This document shows, one piece after another, positions 9,330 to 20,264 of a DNA stretch of 64,000 bases. Numbering within the stretch: the stretch's first letter is position 1; every line of letters begins with the position of its first letter. Position numbers and translations under genes: made by a program. Below the pieces are notes generated by a model. That model saw only the letters and a list, made by a program, of their open reading frames with translations. It was not told where the DNA came from and made no database searches. Source of the DNA: Diploptera punctata (Eukaryota; Arthropoda; Insecta; Blattodea; Blaberidae); NCBI GenBank assembly GCA_030220185.1, contig JASPKZ010007296.1:310001-374000 (forward strand), given 5' to 3'.

Positions 9330-11429
9330 ATTGTACTTCATCTCTCCTAAGATCATGAATCCCAAGATTATACACTTGAAGCTGTGTACAACAGTATGCC
9401 AAATTCATTGAAATAGCAGGCCAAGGTAACATTTTCTCCAAGATTAGTGTTTCTGCAGATACTTCATTTTTTAAATTTCTCAGACTCATTCTTGCAGCCC
9501 CTCTGCCTATCCAAGATCAATGTCATGGACAATTTTTAGTGCTTCTTTTTCTTGAGCATTTTCTATTTGTATATCAATTTTATATTTATCACATATTTCA
9601 CAAGTGCCTGTTTTGGCGATGTAGAAAGAAAGATTAAAATCTTCATTGAAACATTTTCTGTAAGCCCATTCTTTAATGGGTTCAATATTTTGTTCCTTGC
9701 AAAATTCTAAATATAAATTATACATAATTTTCATATTCAAATTGGAAGAGAGATATTTATTTTCATTCTCTGCTGTATGGTGACTTCTAGTATAATGACT
9801 AACATATGCAGAAAAGGAAGATACATGCTCGCTAGAAGAAGTTTTGACAATAGTTTGATGATTGTGATTCCCCTCCCATCTAATTTTGGTACTCTGCCAA
9901 ATTAAGTTTTCAGAATCCTGGCAAGTCTACCATCGTTGAATTGAAATAATTGTAAGAAAAATGACTTGCATACTATAACATCTCCATTTTTAGAATGCAC
10001 TGTGAAGTAGATATCAGTTTATTCTGGTCTGTTTTATTAGGCCTTTCATTTCTATGGCATCTCTTTTCACATTTCCCAAATTAAAGTGTGAGATGCTTTT
10101 ATGTCTTCAGTATCCAGCTTACTGCCACAGTCATTCCGGCATGTATGTGTAGAGAGGTTAGGATGATGTTTCTCTTCAACATGCCTCCCTCTCTTTAACA
10201 CCTTTAATGCACTCAAAATGAATCTAAGTTATTTGATTTGTTTAAAAATACATAACTATAGGTTATATTATAGTATATATACTTACTCTTATCACTTCCA
10301 GAATCACTGAAATCAGTAATATCTTAAGTTCAGAATCTGTAATTTCAATGAGCTGTCGGACATACTCATTAAAATACTAAACAAAATGCTCTCACTTCTT
10401 AGAAGAACACAAGTATGGCAGCATATGGCAGGAAAAGTCACATTTTCTGAACATGATCCATTTTTTACTGACACACACACTCTTGAGATATCAAAATATA
10501 TGCTTAGTTTTAAATGCACCAAAAGTGGACATGGCCTATTAAGGGCTCAATTATAAACCAATAGACAGAAGAGATGTTGGAAGACTCTTCAAAAGATGAA
10601 AAAATGCTGTGAAGAGAAACAGGCCTAGAACCTAAACCATGAAAAGAAGAAGAAGAAGAAAACATGTATCTCATGAGGTGCTTAGAATAGCAAGGGCGTA
10701 TCAACAAAAATCACAATTTTTTTATTATTGCAATATAAACTCTGAACCTTCTTTCCTCATCCCTGTGAGTACAAACTGTTGATACGCCTTGGAAGAGAAT
10801 GAAATCTCCATTGCAATAACATGTAGTGTTAGACCTGATACATCGCAGCGCAATAACAGATGAGTATGAGAATAACAAAGGCGTATGCTGCCAGCTAAGC
10901 TGCCTGCACGCTTATCTCATCCAGAGTATTTAAATTACCCTTATATTCCTCGAGTTATCTTAAGTGCTTATTGTTTCTGGTTATTTCTAGGAGGGTGATT
11001 TGCAGATGAATAGGTTTTTCGTTCAGTTCTTTCTCTGTACACGCTAGGTATTACATACATTATCAGTGTCTTGTAAATCCCTAAAATACATAGGGTATAC
11101 AGTACTATAAATGGAAATTACGGACTTATAATTTTGGAATTCACAATCTTCTTCTTCTTCTTCCTTCCAAGTATTAGGCCAAGGCCTGTTACGATCCTAT
11201 AGAAAATTTTCCCTCCAGTATTTGAGGGAAATTCTCGTATAAGACTTGAAAGCATAATAATAGTCCCTTCGATTGGTTGCTGGCCAAAGGATCTTAAAAC
11301 CGGAAATGCCATTATGTTCATTTGGGATGAGAGCACTGGAAAACGAGGGTCTGCTGAAATTTCAAGTTGCCTCATACATTACATAGAAAATAAAATTGCA
11401 TATTTTTAGAGAAAAATTTAAACATAGTT

Positions 11430-11870
11430 TTGACTTGCCTCAAATATATCCATGCAGACCGTTTTATGAAAATTGAACACACATTCATGGTGCCAGGACA
11501 CTCATACTTACCCTGTGACCGTGATTTTGGTAATATAGAGAAACATCTTCGTAGAAGAGAATTGTTTACCACCGTACAGTATGGGCAACACATTAAAGTA
11601 TGCAGGAGAAAGAACCCTTTCGATGTAGTGTCAATGAGGAGAGAAGATTTTAAAGATGTTCTAATTCTCCAGGATCACATAAGAAAGTGGCAAGTTCTGG
11701 CGACAAGATTTCGGAAGGCAGAGTGTTCGTTTTTTTCCAATAATTACAAAATGGGATTTGGGATCGAACCTTATAATATAAATCTGCAAAAAGGACATGG
11801 AAAAATGTATGATCAGAGTCATTTTAATCTTTCATCAATCACCTTATCCAAAAAATACACAAACCACTAG
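11430..11870 (+). pseudogene. Transposase C-terminal half (GHSYLPCDRDFG family)
   Basis: The 146-residue open frame holds HTFMVPGHSYLPCDRDFG near residue 17-34, then an RR-rich stretch and NPFDVVSMRREDFKD. These correspond to the segment following SDxCxGQN in the relic at 8300-9990. The start codon is internal to the family and the first catalytic block is not found upstream, so this is a truncated remnant. The downstream frame (to about 12000) continues with shifts. Confidence 0.65.
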
Positions 11871-12279
11871 CTATTCCCTCAGAAAAGCTGGCAGATATTC
11901 GAGCACTTCTTTCTACATTCAAGCAACTCACCATGGGTACTTCAACAGCATATTTTATACCCAAGAAACTTTGAATCGCTTATCCCAGGAAGAAAGAGGA
12001 TGAAGTGGATGAGAACCTGTTAAATTATTAACACAGCTTCAACAACAGTATTTTCACAAGTTCTTGCGCCTGCATCCACATTTTGGCCTTGGTGAATCAA
12101 AATGACTTTTAATTATTTGTTTCTTTAATTAATATGTTAGAATTTTACAATTTACTAAGTATGTTACTCCATTTCGTAATACGTAATGTCAATGAACAAC
12201 TACAGTATTGTCTAAGAGTAAAATCCCTAGTTTATTTTTTACTTTACTGTTAAATTGTAATAAAAATTATGAATATTAA

Positions 12280-13611
12280 CACATTGGTGACCGACAGCTC
12301 TGCGTTCCACCCACCGCTGCTGGACCGGACAATTCTGTCAGTAGGGTGGACTTTTAAATTTTAAACCGCGCTAGCACAGTGCGGCTTTTACATCAATATA
12401 TTTACAGTCAATAATAATAATGCATAAGTAAATCTTTATTAGTGTTCTCACCAGACCTTCTAGTAGAAATCGAGGGTTTGATAGCGTTGGAAACATTTTC
12501 CTTTATGTAAAGGCACAGTGCAAAAGAGCATATGTAGCGAGTTTGTTTTCTTGTGTTCACCAAAAATGCGACAAAGTTTGGAGGGTATTTTTTTTCTTTC
12601 CAATCACAGTTGGTGTTAATTTATTTTTCATAATGTCTTAGCCTGCCTGGTGGGTCGTGAGGTGGTCTCCTAGAAGTGGTTTCTTTTCTCTCTGTTTTTC
12701 CTCGTCTTCCCTGTCATCTGTTCCTAATTTCACGACTGCCAAACAAGAGGCTGTTTCAAGCAAAAAACTTCTGTTTGACATTTTGCTGTTAGAATTTTGA
12801 AATTTATAGACCCTGAAAGCATTAAAGAGTGCACAATCCAGAAGCCACAATACAACTTTCTAGCTCCATTTCACTGTTTTTCTAAGGATGGAGTAATATG
12901 ATAGGTACTGATCAGCCCTGTCTACATCCTTCACATACTTGTTATACTGAGTTATTCAATAGGACATTTTTACAACTTTACTCCTCCCACTCTCGTGTTG
13001 CCTGATGCAATGTTCTAACCATTCTTACGTCTCTTTTATCTTTCGATGTTTGTAGCAAAAGGTCCCCCCTTACTACAAAAACACTTTCTCCTGGTTTCAG
13101 TTTATTTCCTGCTTCCACAAATGATTTTGGAAGCCCTCTGTTAATCTTTATTGCTTCAGAAACTCTCGTCTTTCTTTCGAGCAAATTTTCAGCTATAGCC
13201 ACACTATTATAATAATTATCCTGGTGGACACGTTGCCACAGATATATATCGGCTCCAGAACGCAAAATTGAGTTTCTTTTAATTTTTCCGCTCTGCAACA
13301 TATATTTACAGGTTACATACGTATTCCGTAATCGCCTAACTACCCGCACTAAAATTCGATATTTCACCAGCCGTCTGTCATAAAATTGTAAACAACTCTT
13401 TCTGTAAAGTTGGCAATTTCATAAAAGAGAAGAGAGGGGTACAAAAACAACTAAAAATTATTTCACAATGAGAAGAAACAAAATTGAATGCCTCATTCAA
13501 AAGCGAAGAGGCAGGGAAGCCATAGAAAACGTAAACACGGAAATCTCCGTGACCGGTCGTCTAGCACAGGCCATTTAAACACGGAGATCTCCGTGGCCCG
13601 TCACCAATGTG
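12280..13611 (-). mobile_element. piggyBac-type transposon, TTAA target
   Basis: Perfect 12-bp TIRs (cacattggtgac / gtcaccaatgtg) lie directly inside TTAA at 12276-12279 and 13612-13615. Near the right end two subterminal palindromes are repeated (acggaaatctccgtgacc at about 13538 and acggagatctccgtggcc at about 13581). It encodes minus-strand transposase fragments and is internally deleted. Confidence 0.93.
12638..13367 (-). pseudogene. piggyBac transposase, C-terminal two thirds in pieces
   Basis: Fragment 13367-12978 reads HQDNYYNSVAIAENLLERKT, GLPKSF and KPGESVFVVRGDLLLQTSKD.RDVRM, the block around the third catalytic Asp region and the insertion domain of piggyBac proteins. Fragment 12850-12638 reads WLLDCALFNAFRVYKFQN and NRSFLLETASCLA, the conserved C-terminal helices. 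The N-terminal dimerisation part and the first catalytic blocks are missing and the two pieces lie in different frames. Confidence 0.88.
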
Positions 13612-13794
13612 TTAAAATAGAACAGCTTAAGAGTATTTTGGAAACCAGGTTACAAAATTCACCATCCATAGTAATTCTGCTCGAGGGCAGGTCTTTCACT
13701 GCAATCATAGCATTTTCATGCTATGCTTTGCAGCTTTACTAGGAGTGGTAGCTTCCCATTGCTTTCCACACCAGTGAAGGATAATGATGATGAT

Positions 13795-13990
13795 AATGAT
13801 AAGGGTGATGATGATGGCCGGATGATTTTCGGGGACCGTTGAGCCCTAAGCTTATTGACATTTGTCTTACAGGTGAGGAAAAACCCCGAAAATAACCTCA
13901 CCCAGGAGCCTGTCTCAAACGGAAATCGAACTCGGGCCCACTGTGTGACAAGGCAGCACGCTACCTCGAGACCACAGCAGCGGACACAAA
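13795..13990 (-). mobile_element. tRNA-derived SINE (family S2)
   Basis: Read on the minus strand from about 13990: ggtctcgaggtagcgtgctgcc (A-box-like), then cgagttcgatttccg (B box), followed by a gaggttattttcggggtttt body. A second, more decayed copy lies at 30390-30530 in the same orientation. Confidence 0.7.
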
Positions 13991-14748
13991 ATTCACCATT
14001 AATATATAAATTTGTAATTTATCATGTGAATAATACAGGTTGTCTTTTTTTATGAAGTAGCCTAATACGTTTAACTTGCAATAGGCCCAATTTTTTACAG
14101 GAAAGTCGATAAATATTATTACTTTCATATTGGTCTGAATTTTAAACCACTACAAAACACAATATTTAACTTCTTCGCATTGCCGGAAATGCTTTGTCAC
14201 GAGATATAGAGAAAAAAGTTTGTGAAACTTTAAATGCGCTTTTCTCAAAACTACTATTTTGCGTATACGCCCTTGCTATTCTAAGCGCCTCATATCTGAA
14301 TATTTTACTATATCTTATCAAGTGATATTGACAACATTTCTACTCAAATTAGAGACTCATAATTAATACAATTATTGGGAGGCAAGAGAAAAGATCAGTG
14401 GATGAAAATGACCGACGTTGTGCTACAACTATTCTTTTCTTCTATGTATTCTCCTTTTTTTGTCATTGTAAGTATATACAACAATAATTTTATGATTTTT
14501 GTCTTTGTAAGGATACGAAAGGGTATTTTTATTGTTTTTATTGAGATTTACCTGAGAGTTGCTCCTTTCGTGGAAATTTCATCACCATCCTTAAGATAGT
14601 TAAGAGGAATATTGCTTGGTAAGGGTTCATCGGGAATGTCAGTCCGCTTGAACTTCCAAACTGAACAATCTGAGAAATAAAGCAAAATTTGTTATAGCAG
14701 AAGTTTTTATTTATCTTATTGTAAATCAATGGTAAAGAGAAAATTTTT

Positions 14749-14822
14749 TGCCTGAACTGGGAATCGAACCCCGAACCTTTAGCTTTCCGTGCTAATGCTC
14801 AGACCACTGAGCTAATCCAGGC
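14749..14822 (-). tRNA. tRNA-like unit head 1 (pseudo-tRNA)
   Basis: On the minus strand a cloverleaf can be drawn: acceptor gcctgga/ttcaggc, D stem gctc/gagc, anticodon stem ttagc/gctaa, loop acggaaa, T arm with ttcgatt. Position 33 is C rather than U, there are three bases between acceptor and D stem, and one T-stem pair is lost. It is a pol III promoter-bearing head, not a functional tRNA gene. Confidence 0.5.
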
Positions 14823-15063
14823 TTCATTCCCATCCAAGCAGAAATCCTTCCTTTACCTTACTCTACTGATCCCACATTCAATTGCAATGAATCATCATTC
14901 ACAAATACACAATGAATGGCTTCTACCTAAAAAAGACATGAAGGGACTCCACACAGCTATAGCATTATTTATTAAATTAATATTGAGAAGCTAAAGCTAT
15001 TACTATGATAGAAATAAGTAAATCAATGAACACAATTCAATTTTCTGCTTGGATGGGAATGAA

Positions 15064-15137
15064 GCCTGGATTAGCTCAGTGGTCTGAGCATTAGCACAGA
15101 AAGCTAAAGGTTCGGGGTTCGATTCCCAGTTCAGGCA
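15064..15137 (+). tRNA. tRNA-like unit head 2 (pseudo-tRNA)
   Basis: Same cloverleaf as head 1 in direct orientation, with A box tagctcagtggtctgag and B box ggttcgattccca. It differs by cacaga in the anticodon loop. Confidence 0.5.
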
Positions 15138-15304
15138 AAAATTTCCTCTTTACCATTGATTTACAATAATTGAATTGTGTTCATTGATTTACTTATTTCT
15201 ATCATAGTAATAGCTTTAGCTTCTCAATATTAATTTAATAAATAATGATATAGCTGTGTGGAGTCCCTTCATGTCTTCTTCAGGTAGAAGCCATTCATTG
15301 TGTA

Positions 15305-15409
15305 GTCTGAAGACTACCCTTGAGGATGCCAGGCGTAGTCTCTGGCAAAATGTCGGGGAACTACAAGCCTCGCGACCACGGCCTACAGCCCGAAAATCTT
15401 CATCAAGAT
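15305..15409 (+). mobile_element. 105-bp hammerhead-bearing PLE mini-insertion, 13-bp TSD
   Basis: The segment interrupts unit 2 of the array; cattcattgtgta is duplicated at 15292-15304 and 15410-15422, and the unaffected neighbouring units prove the empty site. It consists of a hammerhead-like motif followed by gaccacggcctacagcccg, which matches the tail of the PLE at 36134-36156 (gaccacggcctatatgcccg). It contains no coding sequence. It is either an extremely 5'-truncated PLE or a non-autonomous derivative. Confidence 0.8.
15319..15356 (+). ncRNA. Degenerate hammerhead-like motif in mini-insertion
   Basis: CUUGAGGA (one base longer than CUGAGGA), extra U, stem II GCCAG/CUGGC, AAAA in place of GAAA (15347-15350), UGUC. 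The core carries at least two lesions. Confidence 0.35.
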
Positions 15410-15505
15410 CATTCATTGTGTATTTGTGAATGATGAGTCATTGCAATTGAATGTGAGACCAGTAGAGTATTGTAAAGGAAGGATTTCTACTTGGATGGGA
15501 ATGAA

Positions 15506-15579
15506 GCCTGGATTAGCTCAATGGTCTGAGCATTAGCACGGAAAGCTAAAGGTTCGGGGTTCGATTCCCAGTTGAGGCA
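15506..15579 (+). tRNA. tRNA-like unit head 3 (pseudo-tRNA)
   Basis: Direct copy of the same head with caatgg in the A box and gttgaggc at the acceptor 3' strand, which breaks one acceptor pair. Confidence 0.45.
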
Positions 15580-15830
15580 AAAATTTTTCTCTTTACCATT
15601 GATTTACAATAATTGAATTGTTTTCATTGATTTACTTATTTCTATCATAGTAATAGCTTTAGCTTCTCAATATTAATTTAATAAATAATGCTATAGCTGT
15701 GTGGAGTCCCTTCATGTCTTCTTCAGGTAGAAGCCATTCATTGTGTATTTGTGAATAATGATTCATTGCAATTGAACGTGGGACCAGTAGAGTAAAGTAA
15801 AGGAAGGATTTCTGATTGGATGGGAATGAA

Positions 15831-15904
15831 GCCTGGATTAGCTCAGTGGTCTGAGCATTAGCACGGAAAGCTAAAGGTTCGGGGTTCGATTCCCAGTTCA
15901 GGCA
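15831..15904 (+). tRNA. tRNA-like unit head 4 (pseudo-tRNA)
   Basis: Direct copy nearly identical to head 2; acceptor and D stems intact, loop acggaaa. The downstream body stops matching near 16000. Confidence 0.5.
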
Positions 15905-16010
15905 AAAATGTTTCTCTTTACCATTGATTTACAATAATTGAATTGTGTTCATTGATTTATTTATTTCTATCATAGTAATAGCTTTAGCTTCTCAGTATTA
16001 ATTTTATTTT

Positions 16011-16575
16011 ATTTCTCTGTTCAACTCTTCCAGAATAAATACAAAAGGATAAAGAGTCCATACTTGTAACACCATTGGTAATGACAGTGAGACAATTGCT
16101 GTATAAAACAATTGTAAATTCTAATACCATCAAGTTCGAAAACATTTGGAAAAAAATCTAACCACCTAAAAATATACAACATTGTTATGCCTACACTAGG
16201 GCCTAACTGTCATAATAATAAAATACTATAAAAAGCCGATAAAGGATAGACACATATACATGTGTATTATATCAGAAAATGGGGAATAAATTAACCGCAC
16301 TGAAAAACATATTAGTTCATACTCATATAATATAAAAACGCTAGTAAAAAAAAAGCCATAATGTTTCTATATCCTGGATCAAAACCAATGTCACAGATTC
16401 CAGAATTGTTTAGTTAGAAAGATGACCACATTAGATAAGAGTAATGTGAGTGCAAGAAGTGAAAGTAGAACAAAGCTTTCCATTTTGACATAGATGAAGG
16501 TTTCAAACTAGATCATGAACTTTCCACCCAAATTTCCCCGATTAGAAACTTAAAATTTATCATATAAATATTCGC
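16011..16575. other. AT-rich interval left of a fold-back element
   Basis: No coding pattern. Short parts (about 16380-16520, such as gaattgtttagttagaaaga) look like a diverged inverted version of 17790-17950, so the inverted arms of the neighbouring element may extend this far. Confidence 0.35.
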
Positions 16576-16579
16576 GATT

Positions 16580-17790
16580 TTTTTAACGAAGGGAGAACGG
16601 CGGCGGGACCGAACGCGGTCCCCCCAGCGGGGGAGGCAGCTCTACATGGTATTATAAGTAATTTTTATTATCATTACCTTAATGGTCATTTTTTCAGACA
16701 CAGAATTAATTAAAGGACCAAATGGTCCAAAGAACTTAGAATAATGAACAAAGTTGAATCTTTAAAGGATTATTTTCTCTCTCTGAATTTTAACACTTTA
16801 GTATTTTGACGTTTGACAATATGGCGATTTCAGCTGATTTTAGTAAATTGTTTTATATGTTGTTGATCTAATATTTCTTTATGTTTGGATTTATTGTTTT
16901 CATAATAATTTTATTTTTAAAACGTTTACTGTGTTTTAACATGTTTAATCAATGTGTGAATTCACCCTCCAACACCAAGTCCAACCGATGCTCGGGCCAA
17001 AGACCACTTAAACAATAGTGATCTTCACGCTATCATTACGGCGGGGCTTAACGGTCCCGGCGTAACAAATTGGTGTCTGGCGGTGTGGGATATTCGTGAA
17101 CATAATCTTCTATTATATTCACGGATAAGGAAACGAACCCTAGACCCCAAAATTAACCTTCAATTCGTATACAGTAAAAATCTATGTTTTTTTTTTCCAA
17201 TAGGGAAGATAAGAGTCACGTTGGTACTAATGAATAAACTATGTCTTCTAAAAACAGAGGAGAAACCAGAAAATTTTCCACTTTGGGACATTATTAATAA
17301 CTGGCTGTTACGCGCGCGCGTCCGTTAAGCCCCAGCGTAACGATAGCGTTAAGTTCACTATGTTTAAGTGGTCTTTGGCCCGAGCGGTTGGCCTTGATTT
17401 TGGAGTAGGAGTTCTACCACTAAACATAATAAACCATAGTAAACGAGAAATAACATTATTTATTACAATAAATACACACACATGCAGAAAATCAACTCAA
17501 AAAAACACTGTTATTTAATTCAGCTGAAATCGCCACATTGTCCAATGTCAAAAATATTCAGATACCTAAATGCTATTAGTTAGAGAGATATCCATTATTT
17601 TAAAAATATTCAATTTTGTTTCATAAGCTAAGTTACTCGGACCATTTGGTCCCGTATTTGATTCTAAGTATTAAAATGACCAAAGACGTGACAGATGACA
17701 ATACGTTACCCACGTAGACGCCACCGGCCCGCTGGGCCCTCCTGAGGGGACCGCACTCAGTCCCGCTGCTGTCTCTTTTCCCATTCCAAA
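16580..17790. mobile_element. Fold-back element with arms of about 480 bp (copy 1)
   Basis: The left arm (16580-17065) and right arm (17308-17790) are diverged inverted copies: gtggtctttggcccgagc at 17369-17386 matches its complement gctcgggccaaagaccac at 16991-17008, cagctgaaatcgcca at 17521 its complement at 16821-16835, and the outer ends are GC-rich (gccaccggcccgctgggccc / complementary at 16600-16640). The central 17066-17307 segment is non-coding. No transposase is encoded. Confidence 0.78.
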
Positions 17791-18100
17791 CACTCTTCTT
17801 TATACATATCGAAAAATCAGATAATCTATCATCCCAGTCCCAGCTATCATGATGTCATCTTTAGTAACAATTCCACATCTAAGGTCAGGATGATGCAACT
17901 TCCTACTTTGACCCATGATAACACTGTTTGTTCATCATGAAATGTTTAACAATTGATTACAAATTTCTAAACTACAAGTCTCTCTTACCAAGAATTATTA
18001 ACTATATTAATAGAATTATTAACTACATTAATATGGGTATATTACCAAATGTCTTTATTTTTTATGATATCTGTAATTAGGCCTTTTGTATTTGTAATAT
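17308..18100. repeat. Segment duplicated at 27018-27812
   Basis: From gttacgcgcgcgcg to ttgtatttgtaata the sequence is almost identical to 27018-27812, with only scattered substitutions and small indels. Identity extends about 300 bp beyond the recognisable inverted arm, which suggests the true element end is near 18100. Confidence 0.9.
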
Positions 18101-19985
18101 TCCCCCCCCCCTAAATAAGACTGTAGGGTTGAAAAACCGACAGTCTTTTTTCCTTACAGGATATCTCTCACCTCTCGGGGGTTGGTCCTGACATTTATCT
18201 TTCAACTTAGCTTTACGTGGGAGTGGAACTGACGTCGTCAATTGGCGATTCCATCTGTCCTGGAAGTATTTTGTTCTCATCCTAAGAAGTTAGATCGTCT
18301 TGTAATTTGCCCCGAATACCTTTAATTGCGTCGAAATATCGCAAGATCCGTTTACTTAGTGAGAACACCATACTTCAAAAAAAAACAAAAATCACAATAT
18401 GCAAGCCTTTGCGGCTTTAATACAATATGCCTGAGCATTGTTTCAGAAAGAAAAAAAAAATAATGTTTATTTGCTGAAAAAAACAAAAATATTGACCAAA
18501 AAAAAAATTCTTCTTGTCTTCATTCTTCGTCCTTATTTAAACCTTCGGTGGTTTCTTTTGGAACCGACGCACTTACACTGTTATCCAATATCCGACGCAC
18601 TTTATCACATTTCATTACTTTTGTTATGTACGCCGACGTTTTCCCCCTTTTTTTGTTATTCACTCTGACAGTTCTATTCCGTGAAGCGGATCATTGATAA
18701 AAAATTATAAAACTGTGGTGTCTGCTGTGGCCAGCTGGAGGTCAGGTTTTGTGTCTGCTTACCGCGATGGAGGAGGCAATGTCCTAATGCTCGAGGTCGT
18801 GTTCGGTTTCAGCTGCCGTTGGTCCAGGTAGGCCTCTTTTGTCATGCCTAGTTTCTTTAATCAAAACCCAGTTAGGTCCAAGGAGAACTTGTGAAAGGGT
18901 TGATAGGAATTAATCTTGACGTGGAGTTTGTTTTCCTAACTCTTCTATAGGACAAAATTGGGCTGAAGGAGGTTAGGCCAAGGTTTGCGTTGGAGAAAGA
19001 CGTTATTATTTTTATAATGGCCTGGGTTTGGTTTTTACTGCTAATGAGGTGTTTTGTCTCAGCTGGTTGCGAGTCTGGACATTCATCCATCTCATGCTCC
19101 GCCTCGAGATGTGTGTTGATCCTGGCAGCTACCCTGCGTCCTTAGATGTACAGGGTGTGGTTGGTCCATACAGCGTTATGCTGCCCTCGTCCCCAGATGT
19201 ATAGGGTGCTCCGTGTGTCTGGCCATCTTAATCTGCCTCCCATCATGTGGTGTCGTGGTGGTGGCCGCAGTCCAAGCGTGAAGCTGCAATCTTATGCATA
19301 TGTTAAAACTTGGGAGGATAACTATAACATTGATTATGGGTTTGGTGCTATCCCGTACTACATGGGTCCGCATCCCTCCCTATCACCCTTGGTCATTTTA
19401 ATTTAACTTTATTGCTTAGAGGCTTCATTTTCAGCCATCATATCTCTGATACTATATTGTATTCGACGTTCTGGCTTTAGATTTCTTTGTTATCTACATG
19501 TATCGTTTAGTTTGGTGCACCCATGTTCCTATTTGTCCCTTATAGCTAGCCTCAAGTTGCAAAGGAAATGCTCTTATGTTTTTGGTCTTATGATTTCTCA
19601 TGAATCATTTATGCCCTTATTGCAATTCAGGTTTTACTAGGTTCAAAAATTGTCAGTATCTCCCTGTATTTTACCGCTGGATTTCACTTTCCATTGCTTG
19701 GATAAAATTTCAATTTTGCCTTTCCTACCCTAGAGCCCTGGGTTCGACCGAGTGTGCTCGCCTACACATAATTTCGCTAGGGCTTTAAGATGTAAATACT
19801 TCTTAGTACGATTATGTAACCTGAATTCCGTCCATCATTCCCTCGTGAGGTCCTGATTGTGAGAGCATTTCCTTTCTTTACTCCGGGATGCGTCTTGCAT
19901 CTTAACTTCTCGCTTGTAATACATCTGTCGATATCCCATGTTACAGCCCACAGAGTTAACTTAATAAAAAAATGCGTCTGAATGG
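18101..19985. other. Unassigned interval
   Basis: A C9-10 run lies at 18102. No recognisable protein domain appears on either strand. A sequence of mostly unique appearance changes into pyrimidine-rich DNA from about 19400. Confidence 0.3.
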
Positions 19986-19989
19986 TGTT

Positions 19990-20185
19990 GTTTCCTTAAG
20001 TCCTTCCGAATTCGTTCGGCAAAATTTCCTTACGCCCTTCCTGATTCGTTGGCAATATTTCCTTAATCCCTTCGGCAATATTTCCTTACACCCTTCCTGA
20101 TTCGTTCGGCAATATTTCCTTAATCCCTTCGGCAATATTTCCTTACGCCCTTCCTGATTCGTTCGGCAATATCTCATCTGGTTTC
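19990..20185. repeat. Tandem repeat (cttcctgattcgttcggcaa)
   Basis: About three copies of a compound unit made of ttccttaatcccttcggcaa and cttcctgattcgttcggcaa; each half is itself related to the other. Confidence 0.85.
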
Positions 20186-20264
20186 TTGAATTTAATTTTC
20201 TTTTCATAACTCCCGATTATGCGTGGACTTTATTCCGTGTCGTGGGTCCCCATGTTACCTATGG

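Larger units (their letters stand above)
8300..9990 (-). pseudogene. DNA-transposon transposase relic (SDSCxGQN / GHS family)
   Basis: Minus-strand fragments in order: 9740-9507 (YLEFCKEQNIEPIKEWAYRK, then NLSFYIAKTGTCEICDKYK), 9342-9089 and 9089-8820 (VTYSDSCRGQN..FKMTK, then FMRTGHSFLTN), and 8572-8303 near the C-terminus (KLKDLKQLLPYIPPVHHSFF). This order (FNxxFNLSF, CxxC, SDxCxGQNxN, GHSxLxxD, YIPPxHH) belongs to a transposase family widespread in insect genomes; I suspect the Sola group but cannot confirm the name. A PLE (9080-9329) interrupts it, and stops and frameshifts are frequent. Confidence 0.7.
10675..14291 (+). mobile_element. DNA transposon with 26-bp TIRs, hosting a piggyBac and a SINE
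   Basis: The left end gaggtgcttagaatagcaag (10675 on) matches the complement of the right end ending at 14291 at 25 of 26 positions, running to gggcgta. A transposase relic of the same family as at 8300-9990 lies at 11430-11870 on the plus strand. The clear target duplication could not be settled from the flanks (tcat / atat). A piggyBac (12280-13611) and a SINE (about 13795-13990) lie inside. The N-terminal half of the transposase is missing, so the copy is internally deleted. Confidence 0.8.
14710..16010. repeat. Inverted plus tandem array of a 325-bp tRNA-headed unit
   Basis: Four copies of one unit are present: the first inverted (14710-15045), the other three direct with heads at 15064, 15506 and 15831. 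Spacing is 325 bp, or 443 bp where the 105-bp insertion and its duplication lie. Units 1 and 2 form a long palindrome around 15045. Each unit holds a tRNA-like head, a taatagctttagcttctcaa body and a ggaaggatttctgcttggat end. Confidence 0.88.

Noticed and set aside
14749..15904. Four functional tRNA genes
   Set aside because: C33 in the anticodon loop, extra base before the D stem and broken T-stem pairs make them tRNA-like repeat heads.
18090..18130. Possible LTR start (tgtaatattcccccccc)
   Set aside because: No second LTR, primer-binding site or polyprotein was found within the window.
19956..20207. Minus-strand frame with repeated KEILPKGLRKYC residues
   Set aside because: The repeats follow the DNA tandem repeat exactly; no sign of a real protein.
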